Below, piece by piece: positions 33,573-41,213 of a stretch of DNA of 45,931 nt (the first letter of the stretch is position 1; each line of letters opens with the position of its first letter). The stretch comes from Glycocaulis albus (lineage in GTDB: Bacteria; Pseudomonadota; Alphaproteobacteria; Caulobacterales; Maricaulaceae). The notes beneath the pieces are model-generated. The model did not search any database and was not told the DNA's origin. It saw nothing but the letters and a program-made list of their open reading frames with translations. The stretch covers positions 148,402-194,332 of the forward strand of contig NZ_BMFS01000007.1 in NCBI RefSeq assembly GCF_014639075.1. The letters run 5' to 3'. The translations under genes and the position numbers were made by a program.

Positions 33573-34412
33573 ATGAATTATTCCAGCTTCGCCTTGTCCT
33601 CAGATGGTCCGATCGCCCGCCTGACACTGAACCGCGCCGACAAGCGCAACACGATGACGCCCGCCTTCTGGCGCGAGCTGCCGGACGCGGTGAACGCGCT
33701 GTCCGATGCCGGCGGGACGCGGGTGCTGATTCTGGACGCTGAAGGCCCGGTCTTTACCGCCGGCATGGACATATCGGTATTCTCTGACCCGAACGCGCTG
33801 ACCACCGACACGGCGGCTGCGCGCGAGGCGTTCATGTGTGCCGCCATGGCGCTGCAGGACGCATTCACCGCATTCGAACGGGCGCGCTTTCCGGTTATCG
33901 CCGCGATGCAGGGCCCGTGCGTGGGCGGCGGGGTGGACATGGTGACGGCCTGTGACCTTCGCTATGGCACCAAGGACGCCTGGCTGCGCATCGAGGAGAC
34001 CAATATCGGCATGATGGCTGATGTCGGCACGCTGCAGCGCCTGCCCCGGCTGATCCCTTCAGGCGTTGCTCTGGAGCTCGCCTATACGGGCGAAACGCTA
34101 AGCCCTGAACGAGCGGAAGCGCTGGGGCTTCTCAATGGCGTGCTGCCGGACGAAGCGGCGCTGAAAGCGCATGTGGACGCGGTCGCGGCGCGCATAGCCA
34201 GCCGCCCGCCTTTGACCATTGCCGGCATCAAGAAATCCCATCTCTATTCGAGGGATCATTCGGTCGCCGACAGTCTCGAACATGTGATGACACTGCAGGC
34301 TTCCATCTGGAATCCGCATGATATCGTGGAGGCGATGGCCGCCCGGTCTGAAAAGCGCGAGGGCAAATTCACGCCGCTCGCGCCGCTCAAACGGCTGGGC
34401 CGGGATACGTAA
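33573..34412 (+). CDS. Crotonase, dienoyl-CoA isomerase-like
   Basis: 279 aa from the ATG at 33573, with GGGAG 7 nt upstream. Crotonase fold with F-T-A-G-M-D-I and G-P-C-V-G-G-G-V-D-M-V-T-A-C-D oxyanion loops. The R-I-E-E-T-N-I-G-M-M-A-D-V-G-T-L-Q-R-L-P block aligns with the delta3,5-delta2,4-dienoyl-CoA isomerase (ECH1) signature, keeping both the Glu and the Asp used by that enzyme. It therefore more likely isomerises dienoyl-CoAs in unsaturated fatty-acid oxidation than acts as a plain hydratase. First of a likely plus-strand operon with the DUF885, GFA and patatin genes. Confidence 0.88.
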   Translation: MNYSSFALSSDGPIARLTLNRADKRNTMTPAFWRELPDAVNALSDAGGTRVLILDAEGPVFTAGMDISVFSDPNALTTDTAAAREAFMCAAMALQDAFTAFERARFPVIAAMQGPCVGGGVDMVTACDLRYGTKDAWLRIEETNIGMMADVGTLQRLPRLIPSGVALELAYTGETLSPERAEALGLLNGVLPDEAALKAHVDAVAARIASRPPLTIAGIKKSHLYSRDHSVADSLEHVMTLQASIWNPHDIVEAMAARSEKREGKFTPLAPLKRLGRDT

Positions 34413-34439
34413 ATTACAAGAACCGGGGAGTTCAAAACC

Positions 34440-36313
34440 ATGACCCATACCCTTCGCCAGCGCCTGTCCGGCGCGGCCATGACGGCCCTTATTCTGGCGG
34501 CTCCGATGGTGGCCGCGCCGGCGTTCGCCAGCATCGCCGTTCAGGAGGCCGCCGCCGAGCAGAGCGAGACGGAGCGTCTGAACGCCTGGTTTGAACAGAT
34601 CGAACAGGAAGATCTCGACCGTGCCCCGCTGATGAAGGCCTATCGCGGCATTATCGACGAGGATTACGGCGAGTGGGGCGATTTCAGCAATGAATTTGCC
34701 GAGGAGAGCTTCCAGATCAGCGAAGATCGCCTCGCCTATATGCGCGGGAATTTCGACTTTGACGCGCTGGATTCTTCAGCCCAGCTGAGCTGGCGCCTGT
34801 TCGAATACCGGCAGGAGAATGCACGGGCGAATTATCCGTATCGCCGCCATGGCTATGTGTTCAACCAGATGGGCGGCATGCACAGCATGGTGCCGGTCTT
34901 CCTGACCACGATCCACCGGATCAATTCGCTGGAAACGGCCGAAGCCTGGGTTGCCCGTGCTTCAAGTGTCGATGAGGTGATGCACACGCTCATCGAGGAG
35001 GCCGAGGCGCGCTTCGAAATGGGCATCCAGCCGCCGCGCTGGATGTATGACTACGTGATCGAAACATCGCGCAATGTGATCTCCGGCGCGCCGTTCGACG
35101 ATGAAGGCACCAATCCCGTCTGGGAAAGCTATGCGCGGATCCCGTCTGGGAAAGCTATGCGCGGAACATCAGCCAGATCGATATCAGCGACGAGGACCGC
35201 GTGCGCCTGCTCAATGAAGGCCGTGAGGCCCTGCAAAGCTGGGCCGCGCCCTATGAACGCCTGATCGCCGTAATGACCGCCCAGCGCGAGAGCGCGGCCG
35301 CCGGTGACGGCGTATGGCGCCTGCCTGATGGCGAAGCGTTCTACAATGCGCGGCTGGCCAATTTCACGACTACAAACCTGACAGCGCAGGAAATCCATGA
35401 TCTGGGACTTGCCAATGTGGAGCGCATCCACGGCGAGATGGAAGCCATCATGGAAGAGGTGGGCTTTGAAGGGAGTTTGCAGGACTTCTTCGCGTTCATG
35501 CGCGAGGACCCGCAATTCTACTATCCCAACACCGATGAGGGCCGTCAGGCCTATCTCGATGAGGCCACCGCCGCCATCGAACGGATGAATGAGCGCCTGC
35601 CGGAATACTTCATCACCCTGCCCCAGCATGCGCTGGAAGTGCGCCGGGTAGAGCCGTTCCGCGAGGCGTCTGCCGGCAAGGCCTTCTACTCGCGCCCCGC
35701 TGCCGACGGCTCGCGCCCCGGCATCTATTACGCGAACCTGCGCGATATGAGCGACATGCCCATTTATCAGCTGGAAGCGCTGGCCTATCACGAGGGTAAT
35801 CCGGGGCACCACATGCAGCTGGCCATCATGACAGACCTGGAGGACATCCCGTCCTTCCGGCGGTTTGGCGGCTTTACCGCCTACTCGGAGGGCTGGGGCC
35901 TCTATACGGAGTACCTGCCGCTGGAAATGGGCTTCTATGAAGACCCGTATTCCAATTTTGGCCGGCTCGCCATGGAGCTGTGGCGGGCGGCGCGCCTGGT
36001 GGTCGATACCGGGCTGCACTATCACGAATGGTCCCGCGAGGAGGCCATCGAGTATCTGGTGGAGAACACACCCAATCCGCGCGGCGACGCCACCAACGCC
36101 ATCGAGCGCTATATCGTCATGCCGGGCCAGGCGACGGCCTACATGATCGGCATGCTCAAGATACTCGAGCTGCGCGAGCGCGCCGAGAGCGAGCTGGGCG
36201 ATGATTTCGATATCCGCATGTTCCACGAGGTGATCCTGCGTGATGGCGCGGTACCGCTGGCCGTGCTCGAAGAACTGGTCGATGCCTGGATCGCCGAGGT
36301 GCAGGCGGGCTAG
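34440..36313 (+). pseudogene. DUF885 exported metallopeptidase-like gene split by a 26-bp tandem duplication
   Basis: The reading frame starts at the ATG at 34440 (GGGGAG upstream), with a signal peptide (about 1-31), and runs in frame to about 35138. There a 26-bp segment (35113-35138) is repeated exactly at 35139-35164. 26 is not a multiple of three, so the frame is lost and the first part stops at 35264. Removing one copy gives one continuous frame to 36313 (615 aa, the usual DUF885 size) through V-W-E-S-Y-A-R-N-I-S-Q-I-D. The second half holds Y-H-E-G-N-P-G-H-H-M-Q, the zincin-like motif conserved in DUF885, and a downstream Y-S-E-G-W-G Glu. As written the gene yields only the N-terminal third and a separate internal frame from 35201. 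The duplication may be real and reversible, or an assembly artefact. Confidence 0.88.
35113..35164. repeat. Exact 26-bp tandem duplication inside the DUF885 gene
   Basis: Two identical copies (35113-35138, 35139-35164), beginning ATCCCGTCTGG and ending ATGCGCGG, directly adjacent. This is the cause of the frame loss. Confidence 0.95.
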
Positions 36314-36330
36314 AACAGCCAGGACAGCGC

Positions 36331-36693
36331 ATGATTGAAGGCGCTTGCCATTGTGGAAAGGTACGCTGGTCAGTCCCGGGAGACCCCGAATGGCTGACCA
36401 GTTGCACCTGCTCCTATTGCGCGCGGTCGGGCGCCCTGTGGGCGGCGTACCCTGTCCGCGAGGTGACGCTGGATTACCCGCTGGGCGCGGTCGTCCGCTA
36501 TGAGCAGGGCGGCCGCTCGCTGGCCTTCATCTCTTGCGGCACCTGTGGCTGCACCACGCATTACGAAAGCAATGACCCCAACCCCGACGCCCGCATGAAG
36601 GTGAATATGCGCATGGCGGTGAGTTACGACTTCACCCATCTGGCTTTGCGGGTGTTCGACGGCGCGGACTCATGGCGGTATCTGGACGAGTGA
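36331..36693 (+). CDS. GFA-family (glutathione-dependent formaldehyde-activating-like) protein
   Basis: 120 aa. C-H-C-G-K-V near the N-terminus, then C-T-C-S-Y-C, and later C-G-T-C-G-C provide the cysteine sets of the GFA/CENP-V zinc-binding fold. Some members bind S-hydroxymethylglutathione; most have no proven role, so only the fold is firm. Cytoplasmic. It starts 17 bp after the DUF885 stop and 41 bp before the patatin gene, so all are likely cotranscribed. Confidence 0.9.
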   Translation: MIEGACHCGKVRWSVPGDPEWLTSCTCSYCARSGALWAAYPVREVTLDYPLGAVVRYEQGGRSLAFISCGTCGCTTHYESNDPNPDARMKVNMRMAVSYDFTHLALRVFDGADSWRYLDE

Positions 36694-36734
36694 CCGGGTA
36701 GCGCGCTACGCACCCGGCAGGGGCGTGATGCACC

Positions 36735-38468
36735 ATGGACATGAAGCTCGGCTTTCTTCCCTTCCTCAACCGGCTTGAAAAAGCCGCGCTGAAGGCTGTC
36801 GAAGCCGAGGTGGAGTGGTTTTGCCTGCCAGCGGGACAGACCCTGTTCGAGGCAGGCGATCCGGCCGATGCCTTCTATCTGGTGCGTTCCGGCGCGCTGA
36901 CAGCGTTCCGCAACGGTGCAGACGGCCGGCCCGAGCTGGTCGGCCATATCCGGGCCGGCGAACCCATTGGCGAGATGGCACTGGTCGAGGGCCGGCCCCA
37001 TTCGGCCAATATCTATGCGCTGCGTGACAGCGAGCTGATCCGCCTTCCCAAGGCCGCGTTTGAAAAACTCACCCGCCGTCATGCCAGCCTGATGCGGGAG
37101 CTGGCGCGCATGATGCTGTTCCGCCTGCGCGGCGGCACGCTGCGCTCCAAGGCCGAGCCGCGTGTGTTCGCCCTGGTCTCCACCTCGCCAACCATTGATC
37201 TGACCTTGCGTTCGCGCCAGCTGAGCGATGCGCTCAAGGCGTTGGGCCGGAGCTGCACCATCATTGGCGAGGAAGGCGAGCTGGTTGCCCCGTCAAAGCT
37301 CGACGAGGCCGAACGCACCGGTGACATCATCATTCTGACCGCACGCCTGAATGACGTGTCGTGGGCGCGCCAGGCCATCGGACGCGCGGACCGGGTGTGG
37401 CTGCTGGCGCGCGGGGATGCACGGCCCTCATTGCCCATACTGCCCGAAGACCCCTCCCCGGCGGCAAAGCTGCGCCTGATCGATATTGTCCTACTGCACC
37501 ATGGCGGCACGCGCAGCGTGGCCACCCCGCAGGAATGGATGGACGCCGCCGAGGCGGCACGCTGTTTCCACTGGCGCCAGTTCGAAGAGCGCGACGTGGC
37601 CCATCTCGCCCGCACCATGGCGGGCTGCTCGGTGGGGCTGGTCCTGTCGGGCGGCGGCAGCCGGGCCTATGCCCATATCGGTGCCATCCAGGCCTTCCGC
37701 GATCACGGGATCGAATTTGACTTTCTGGCCGGCACGTCGATGGGCGGGATCATCGCCGCCGGCGTGGCGATGGGCTGGAGCAATGACGAGATCGATACGC
37801 GCATCCGCAAGGCTTTCGTGGAGTCCAGCCCTTTGAGCGACTGGACGCTGCCTGTGGTCAGCCTGGTACGCGGCAAGGAGGTGGAGCGCCGCCTGGCCGA
37901 GCATTTCGGTGATGTCGATATTGCAGACCTTCACCGGCCCTTCTTCTGCGTGTCCTCCAACCTCACAGACGGATCGGTGCGGGTGCACCGGCGCGGACGC
38001 CTGCGCGACGCTCTGCGGGCGTCTCTGGCCATTCCAGGCCTGTTGCCGCCGGTGATCGATGGCGAGAACGTGCTGGTGGACGGGGCCGTGTTCAACAATT
38101 TCCCGATACGCGAGCTCAAGGCCTGCCATCGCGGGGCGAATATCGGGGTGGATGTGACGCGCAACCGCGCCATCAACCCGAAAGATTTCATCAATCCGCC
38201 GGGCTTTTTCGGCTGGGCGATCCGCCATGGCCTGTCCGATCCGCCGCCGATCGCCTCGCTATTGATGCGCGCGGCCACCGCTGCGACGCTGGATGAGCAC
38301 GAAGACACGAGGCAGGCCGCCGACATGCTGGTCCTGCCCGATATCGAGATGGATCTGCGCGAATGGCGCCGCTATGACGACGCCATCGTGGCGGGCTATG
38401 AGAGCACAATGGCCATGCTCAACAGCGCGGATCACCGCCTGATGGCGAGGCTGAAGCCGGGACGGTAG
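36735..38468 (+). CDS. Patatin-like phospholipase with N-terminal cyclic-nucleotide-binding domain
   Basis: 577 aa. A cNMP-binding domain lies at about 10-125 (F-Y-L-V-R-S-G, then G-E-P-I-G-E-M-A-L-V-E-G-R-P-H-S as the phosphate-binding cassette). Residues 130-290 are a Rossmann-like linker region of the kind found in neuropathy-target-esterase relatives. The patatin domain starts at about 300: the oxyanion loop G-G-G-S-R (about 306-310), the nucleophile G-T-S335-M-G, and the catalytic dyad partner D449-G-A. The enzyme probably hydrolyses lysophospholipids or phospholipids at the membrane, with cyclic nucleotide as a possible regulator (family inference). Last gene of the likely operon from 33573. 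Confidence 0.93.
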   Translation: MDMKLGFLPFLNRLEKAALKAVEAEVEWFCLPAGQTLFEAGDPADAFYLVRSGALTAFRNGADGRPELVGHIRAGEPIGEMALVEGRPHSANIYALRDSELIRLPKAAFEKLTRRHASLMRELARMMLFRLRGGTLRSKAEPRVFALVSTSPTIDLTLRSRQLSDALKALGRSCTIIGEEGELVAPSKLDEAERTGDIIILTARLNDVSWARQAIGRADRVWLLARGDARPSLPILPEDPSPAAKLRLIDIVLLHHGGTRSVATPQEWMDAAEAARCFHWRQFEERDVAHLARTMAGCSVGLVLSGGGSRAYAHIGAIQAFRDHGIEFDFLAGTSMGGIIAAGVAMGWSNDEIDTRIRKAFVESSPLSDWTLPVVSLVRGKEVERRLAEHFGDVDIADLHRPFFCVSSNLTDGSVRVHRRGRLRDALRASLAIPGLLPPVIDGENVLVDGAVFNNFPIRELKACHRGANIGVDVTRNRAINPKDFINPPGFFGWAIRHGLSDPPPIASLLMRAATAATLDEHEDTRQAADMLVLPDIEMDLREWRRYDDAIVAGYESTMAMLNSADHRLMARLKPGR

Positions 38469-38472
38469 GGGG

Positions 38473-38865
38473 CTAACGCACCTGCACGATGTCTGCAGCG
38501 GTATCCACTGCCGACCAAGCCGTATCACAGGTCAAAACCTTGCCGCCGCGCGTCTCGCCAAGGGCAAGGCAGGCCCGATCACCCAGTGACAGGCCAAGCG
38601 CCCGGGTGCGCGGCCTCAACGCCGCAGCGGCCATTGCCTGTACTTCGTCGAAATCGAGAACGACCAACCCGATAGACGCGATGGCTGCCTTGACGGCCTC
38701 CAGCGGCGCTCCCCTTTCCATCAGCTTGCCGGCCGCTTCGCTCAGATTTACCGCCGAGATGACGGCGCCCGGTAAATAGCGTTCAACATACCCGGCGCCC
38801 GGTTCTCCCGTCAGTACCGCCAGCAGGGCCGAAGCATCAAGGACCGCCGCATTATCCGTTTTCAC
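38473..38865 (-). CDS. vapC: PIN-domain toxin (VapC-type)
   Basis: 130 aa from a GTG at 38865, inside the end of the antitoxin gene (14-bp overlap), with GAGG upstream. PIN-domain acids are all present: V-L-D-A-S-A at the N-terminus, N-L-S-E-A near residue 43, L-S-L-G-D-R-A-C and T-C-D-T-A-W near the end. VapC toxins are Mg-dependent endoribonucleases that cut tRNA or rRNA. The gene order antitoxin then toxin, with overlap, is the classic vapBC arrangement. It converges on the patatin gene with a 4-bp gap. Confidence 0.88.
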   Translation of the reverse strand: MKTDNAAVLDASALLAVLTGEPGAGYVERYLPGAVISAVNLSEAAGKLMERGAPLEAVKAAIASIGLVVLDFDEVQAMAAAALRPRTRALGLSLGDRACLALGETRGGKVLTCDTAWSAVDTAADIVQVR

Positions 38866-39298
38866 TGGCGGCCTCCGCACGCCGGTCGGCGACAAGTTCC
38901 TCTGAAAGATGAGGGCCCGGTTGCAGGAAGGGCTTTAGAAGCGCGCGCGCCTTTTCAACCGCACGTGAGGGAGGCAACAGTTCGAGCCCTTGCGTTCCTG
39001 CGGTGAGTATCAACTGGCTTCCTTCCCGAAGCTGGTACCACTCCCGAAAGGCCGCCGGTATCAATATCCGTCCGGCACTATCAACTGAAACTGTCATGTT
39101 TTCTGGTTTGACCGGTGCTTTGTCAGCCTTCTCCTCGTCTGAGACGAGGACATTGCGCACATGCTGATAGCGGATATCCAGCGCCCGCGCGATATCTGCT
39201 CGGGACAGGCCTTTCCGGGCGAGAGCGCGTATCTTGGCCGATTTGGTCGGCAGGTGGGCTACGGAGAGCCCCAGCTCGTGCGTTGCCTGATGTGACAT
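38852..39298 (-). CDS. Antitoxin with HTH and AbrB/MazE-type domains
   Basis: 148 aa, long for an antitoxin. Residues 17-52 look like a helix-turn-helix (A-L-A-R-K-G-L-S-R-A-D-I-A-R-A-L-D-I-R-Y-Q-H-V-R). Residues 67-108 are a SpoVT-AbrB swapped-hairpin domain (V-S-V-D-S-A-G-R-I-L-I-P-A-A-F-R). The C-terminal tail probably covers the toxin. The ATG at 39298 has GGAGG 7 nt upstream. Two DNA-binding modules in one antitoxin are less usual than AbrB alone. It is expected to repress its own promoter at 39326-39354. Confidence 0.85.
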   Translation of the reverse strand: MSHQATHELGLSVAHLPTKSAKIRALARKGLSRADIARALDIRYQHVRNVLVSDEEKADKAPVKPENMTVSVDSAGRILIPAAFREWYQLREGSQLILTAGTQGLELLPPSRAVEKARALLKPFLQPGPHLSEELVADRRAEAASENG

Positions 39299-39325
39299 GA
39301 CAAACCTCCGGGATAATACCGGGTA

Positions 39326-39354
39326 ATAATGTCAATATTCTATTGTTGTGTCAA
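39326..39354 (-). promoter_or_regulatory. Promoter of the VapBC-type operon
   Basis: On the minus strand TTGACA (39349-39354) and CATTAT (39326-39331) are spaced 17 bp, with a predicted start about 20 nt before the ATG at 39298. The AT-rich sequence with TACCCGGTA symmetry (about 39315-39330) overlaps the -10 and start, where an AbrB-type operator would be expected. Confidence 0.5.
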
Positions 39355-39465
39355 AATGTATCGGCAGGCGGCTGTTTCACCCCGACGGTCGACACACCAA
39401 GTCTGGTGCGTTTGCCTCGTCATGAGAAGCTGAAAAGCTACGCATTCCATTAACACAGGAGATCA

Positions 39466-39672
39466 ATGATGGAATCGCCACTTCCCACCAACTTCGTACG
39501 TGTCTTTGAATGCGGCGCGTCCGGGGGCAGCAAGAGTATTTCGTCCGAGTAACCGAGAAGGGCGTCGGGAAGAACCTCGGACCGTTTAACCGGGAGGAGC
39601 AGCATCGCGTCGCCCAGAACGAGTCAGTTCGACTGGACCTTCCAAACCGAATGTTCGCGCCAATCAAATAAC
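39466..39672 (+). pseudogene. Small ORF of unknown function, frameshifted at a G5 run
   Basis: ATG-ATG at 39466 has AGGAG 5-6 nt upstream, one of the best ribosome-binding sites in the window. The frame reads M-M-E-S-P-L-P-T-N-F-V-R-V-F-E-C-G-A-S-G and closes at 39550. One added G in the GGGGG run at 39523-39527 joins it to a second frame, Q-Q-E-Y-F-V-R-V-T-E-K-G-V-G ending M-F-A-P-I-K at a TAA (39669-39671), for a 68-aa charged protein. I do not recognise it. A palindromic repeat starts 2 bp after the stop. It may be decayed, G-tract variable, or a sequencing error. Confidence 0.5.
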
Positions 39673-39975
39673 TGGATCCCCGGTCAAGCCGGGGAACCCG
39701 GTTGAGAGTCCTGAGCGATAATACCGCCCCCCGCCCCCGAGCGGGACCCCACTCCCGGTCCCAGGCCAATTACGAATATCCCTGAACGTGGGGCAGTCGC
39801 GTTTCACCGGCGAAAGCCGGTGCCCAGCCGTTCTGGCCCCCGACGTGCGTCGGGGAAACGCGGTGATACTTACTCATGCACTCACCACCCCCACGGAGGT
39901 GGGTGTCCAGAGATCATAGCGCTCAGACAATGCATACGGCTCTGGGCTCCCACCTCAAGCGGGAACGACGAGAGG
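39673..39975. repeat. Palindromic repeat island 6
   Basis: Holds an R2 element (39673-39707), a degenerate R3 copy (about 39720-39750), an ACCGGCGAAAGCCGGT hairpin (39807-39822), a CCCCGACGTGCGTCGGGG hairpin (39838-39855), a CCACCTCC-type hairpin (about 39882-39905) and a final GGGAACGACG end. No gene is seen between 39673 and the ivd stop at 39993. Confidence 0.72.
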
Positions 39976-39992
39976 GGACACGAAACCGCGTC

Positions 39993-41165
39993 TTAAGCGC
40001 TCTCGCCGAACAGCTCGCGTCCGATCAGCCAGCGGCGGATTTCGCTGGTGCCTGCGCCAATCTCATAGAGCTTGGCATCGCGTAAGAGGCGCCCGGTCGG
40101 GTATTCGTTGATATAGCCATTGCCGCCGAGAATCTGGATGGCATCGAGCGCGCACTGGGTTGCCGCTTCGGCGGCAAACAGGATCGCGCCAGCGGCATCT
40201 TTTCGCGTTGTCTTGCCCGCATCGCAGGCTTGCGCGACGGCGTACACATAGGCGCGCGACGCGTTCATGCGGGTGTACATGTCGGCAATCTTGCCCTGGA
40301 CGAGCTGGAACTCGCCGATGGATTTGCCGAACTGCTTGCGCTCATGGATGTAGGGCATGACCACATCCATGCAGGCCTGCATGATGCCGACCGGACCGGC
40401 GGACAGCACGGCGCGCTCATAATCGAGCCCGCTCATCAGCACGCGCACGCCCTGGCCCACGCCGCCGAGCACGTTCTCTTCGGGCACTTCGCAATTATCG
40501 AAGACCAGTTCGCCCGTTTCAGAGCCGCGCATGCCCAGCTTGTCGAGCTTCTGGGCGACGGAGAAACCCTTCATGTTCTTCTCGATCAGGAAGGCCGTGA
40601 TCCCCTTGGAGCCACCTTCAGGATCGGTCTTGGCATAGACGACCAGCACATCGGCGCTCGGCCCGTTGGTGATCCACATTTTCGAGCCATTGAGGACGTA
40701 GCGATCGCCCTTCTTCTCGGCCTTCAGGCGCATCGACACCACGTCAGAGCCGGCACCCGGCTCGCTCATGGCGAGCGCGCCGACATGTTCGCCGGAGACG
40801 AGTTTGGGCAGGTATTTCTCGCGCTGGGCGTCATTGCCGTTCAGCTTGATCTGGTTGACGCACAGGTTTGAGTGCGCGCCGTAGGAGAGACCCACCGAGG
40901 CAGAAGCGCGCGAGATTTCCTCCATCGCGATGACATGTTCGAGATAGCCGAGTCCCGAGCCGCCATACTCCTCGCCCACCGTGATGCCCAGAAGGCCCAT
41001 CTCGCCCATGCCGCGCCAGAGATGATGCGGAAATTCATCCTTCACATCGATCTCGGCCGCGAGGGGCGCGATATTGTCGGAAGCAAAGCTGCGCACAGTG
41101 TCGCGCAGCATCTCTGCGGTCTCCCCCAAAGGGAATTCCAGCGTCGGGTATTGGTTCGATATCAT
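39993..41165 (-). CDS. ivd: Isovaleryl-CoA dehydrogenase
   Basis: 390 aa. Acyl-CoA dehydrogenase fold: [11 protein letters not shown] and W-I-T-N-G are the FAD-contact motifs, and Q-I-L-G-G-N-G-Y is near the C-terminus. The base Glu lies at S-G-L-D-Y-E250-R, the position used by isovaleryl-CoA dehydrogenase and not by most other family members, whose Glu sits near the C-terminus. This and the neighbouring leucine genes support the assignment. It oxidises isovaleryl-CoA to 3-methylcrotonyl-CoA. There is no ribosome-binding site: TTGACC-16-TATCTC (41173-41200) puts the -10 box 7 nt before the ATG, which suggests a leaderless transcript. Confidence 0.94.
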   Translation of the reverse strand: MISNQYPTLEFPLGETAEMLRDTVRSFASDNIAPLAAEIDVKDEFPHHLWRGMGEMGLLGITVGEEYGGSGLGYLEHVIAMEEISRASASVGLSYGAHSNLCVNQIKLNGNDAQREKYLPKLVSGEHVGALAMSEPGAGSDVVSMRLKAEKKGDRYVLNGSKMWITNGPSADVLVVYAKTDPEGGSKGITAFLIEKNMKGFSVAQKLDKLGMRGSETGELVFDNCEVPEENVLGGVGQGVRVLMSGLDYERAVLSAGPVGIMQACMDVVMPYIHERKQFGKSIGEFQLVQGKIADMYTRMNASRAYVYAVAQACDAGKTTRKDAAGAILFAAEAATQCALDAIQILGGNGYINEYPTGRLLRDAKLYEIGAGTSEIRRWLIGRELFGESA

Positions 41166-41172
41166 GGCCTGC

Positions 41173-41200
41173 GAGATACCACGCCGGGCCTTATGGTCAA
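41173..41200 (-). promoter_or_regulatory. Possible leaderless promoter of ivd
   Basis: TTGACC (41195-41200) and TATCTC (41173-41178) on the minus strand with a 16-bp spacer. The -10 ends 7 nt before the ATG at 41165, so transcription would begin at or next to the start codon. Confidence 0.35.
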
Positions 41201-41213
41201 GCGCGGACTGTCT

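Noticed and set aside
35129-36226. 365-codon minus-strand open frame across the DUF885 gene
   Set aside because: Antisense to the conserved H-E-G-x-P-G-H-H region; no signal or known domain.
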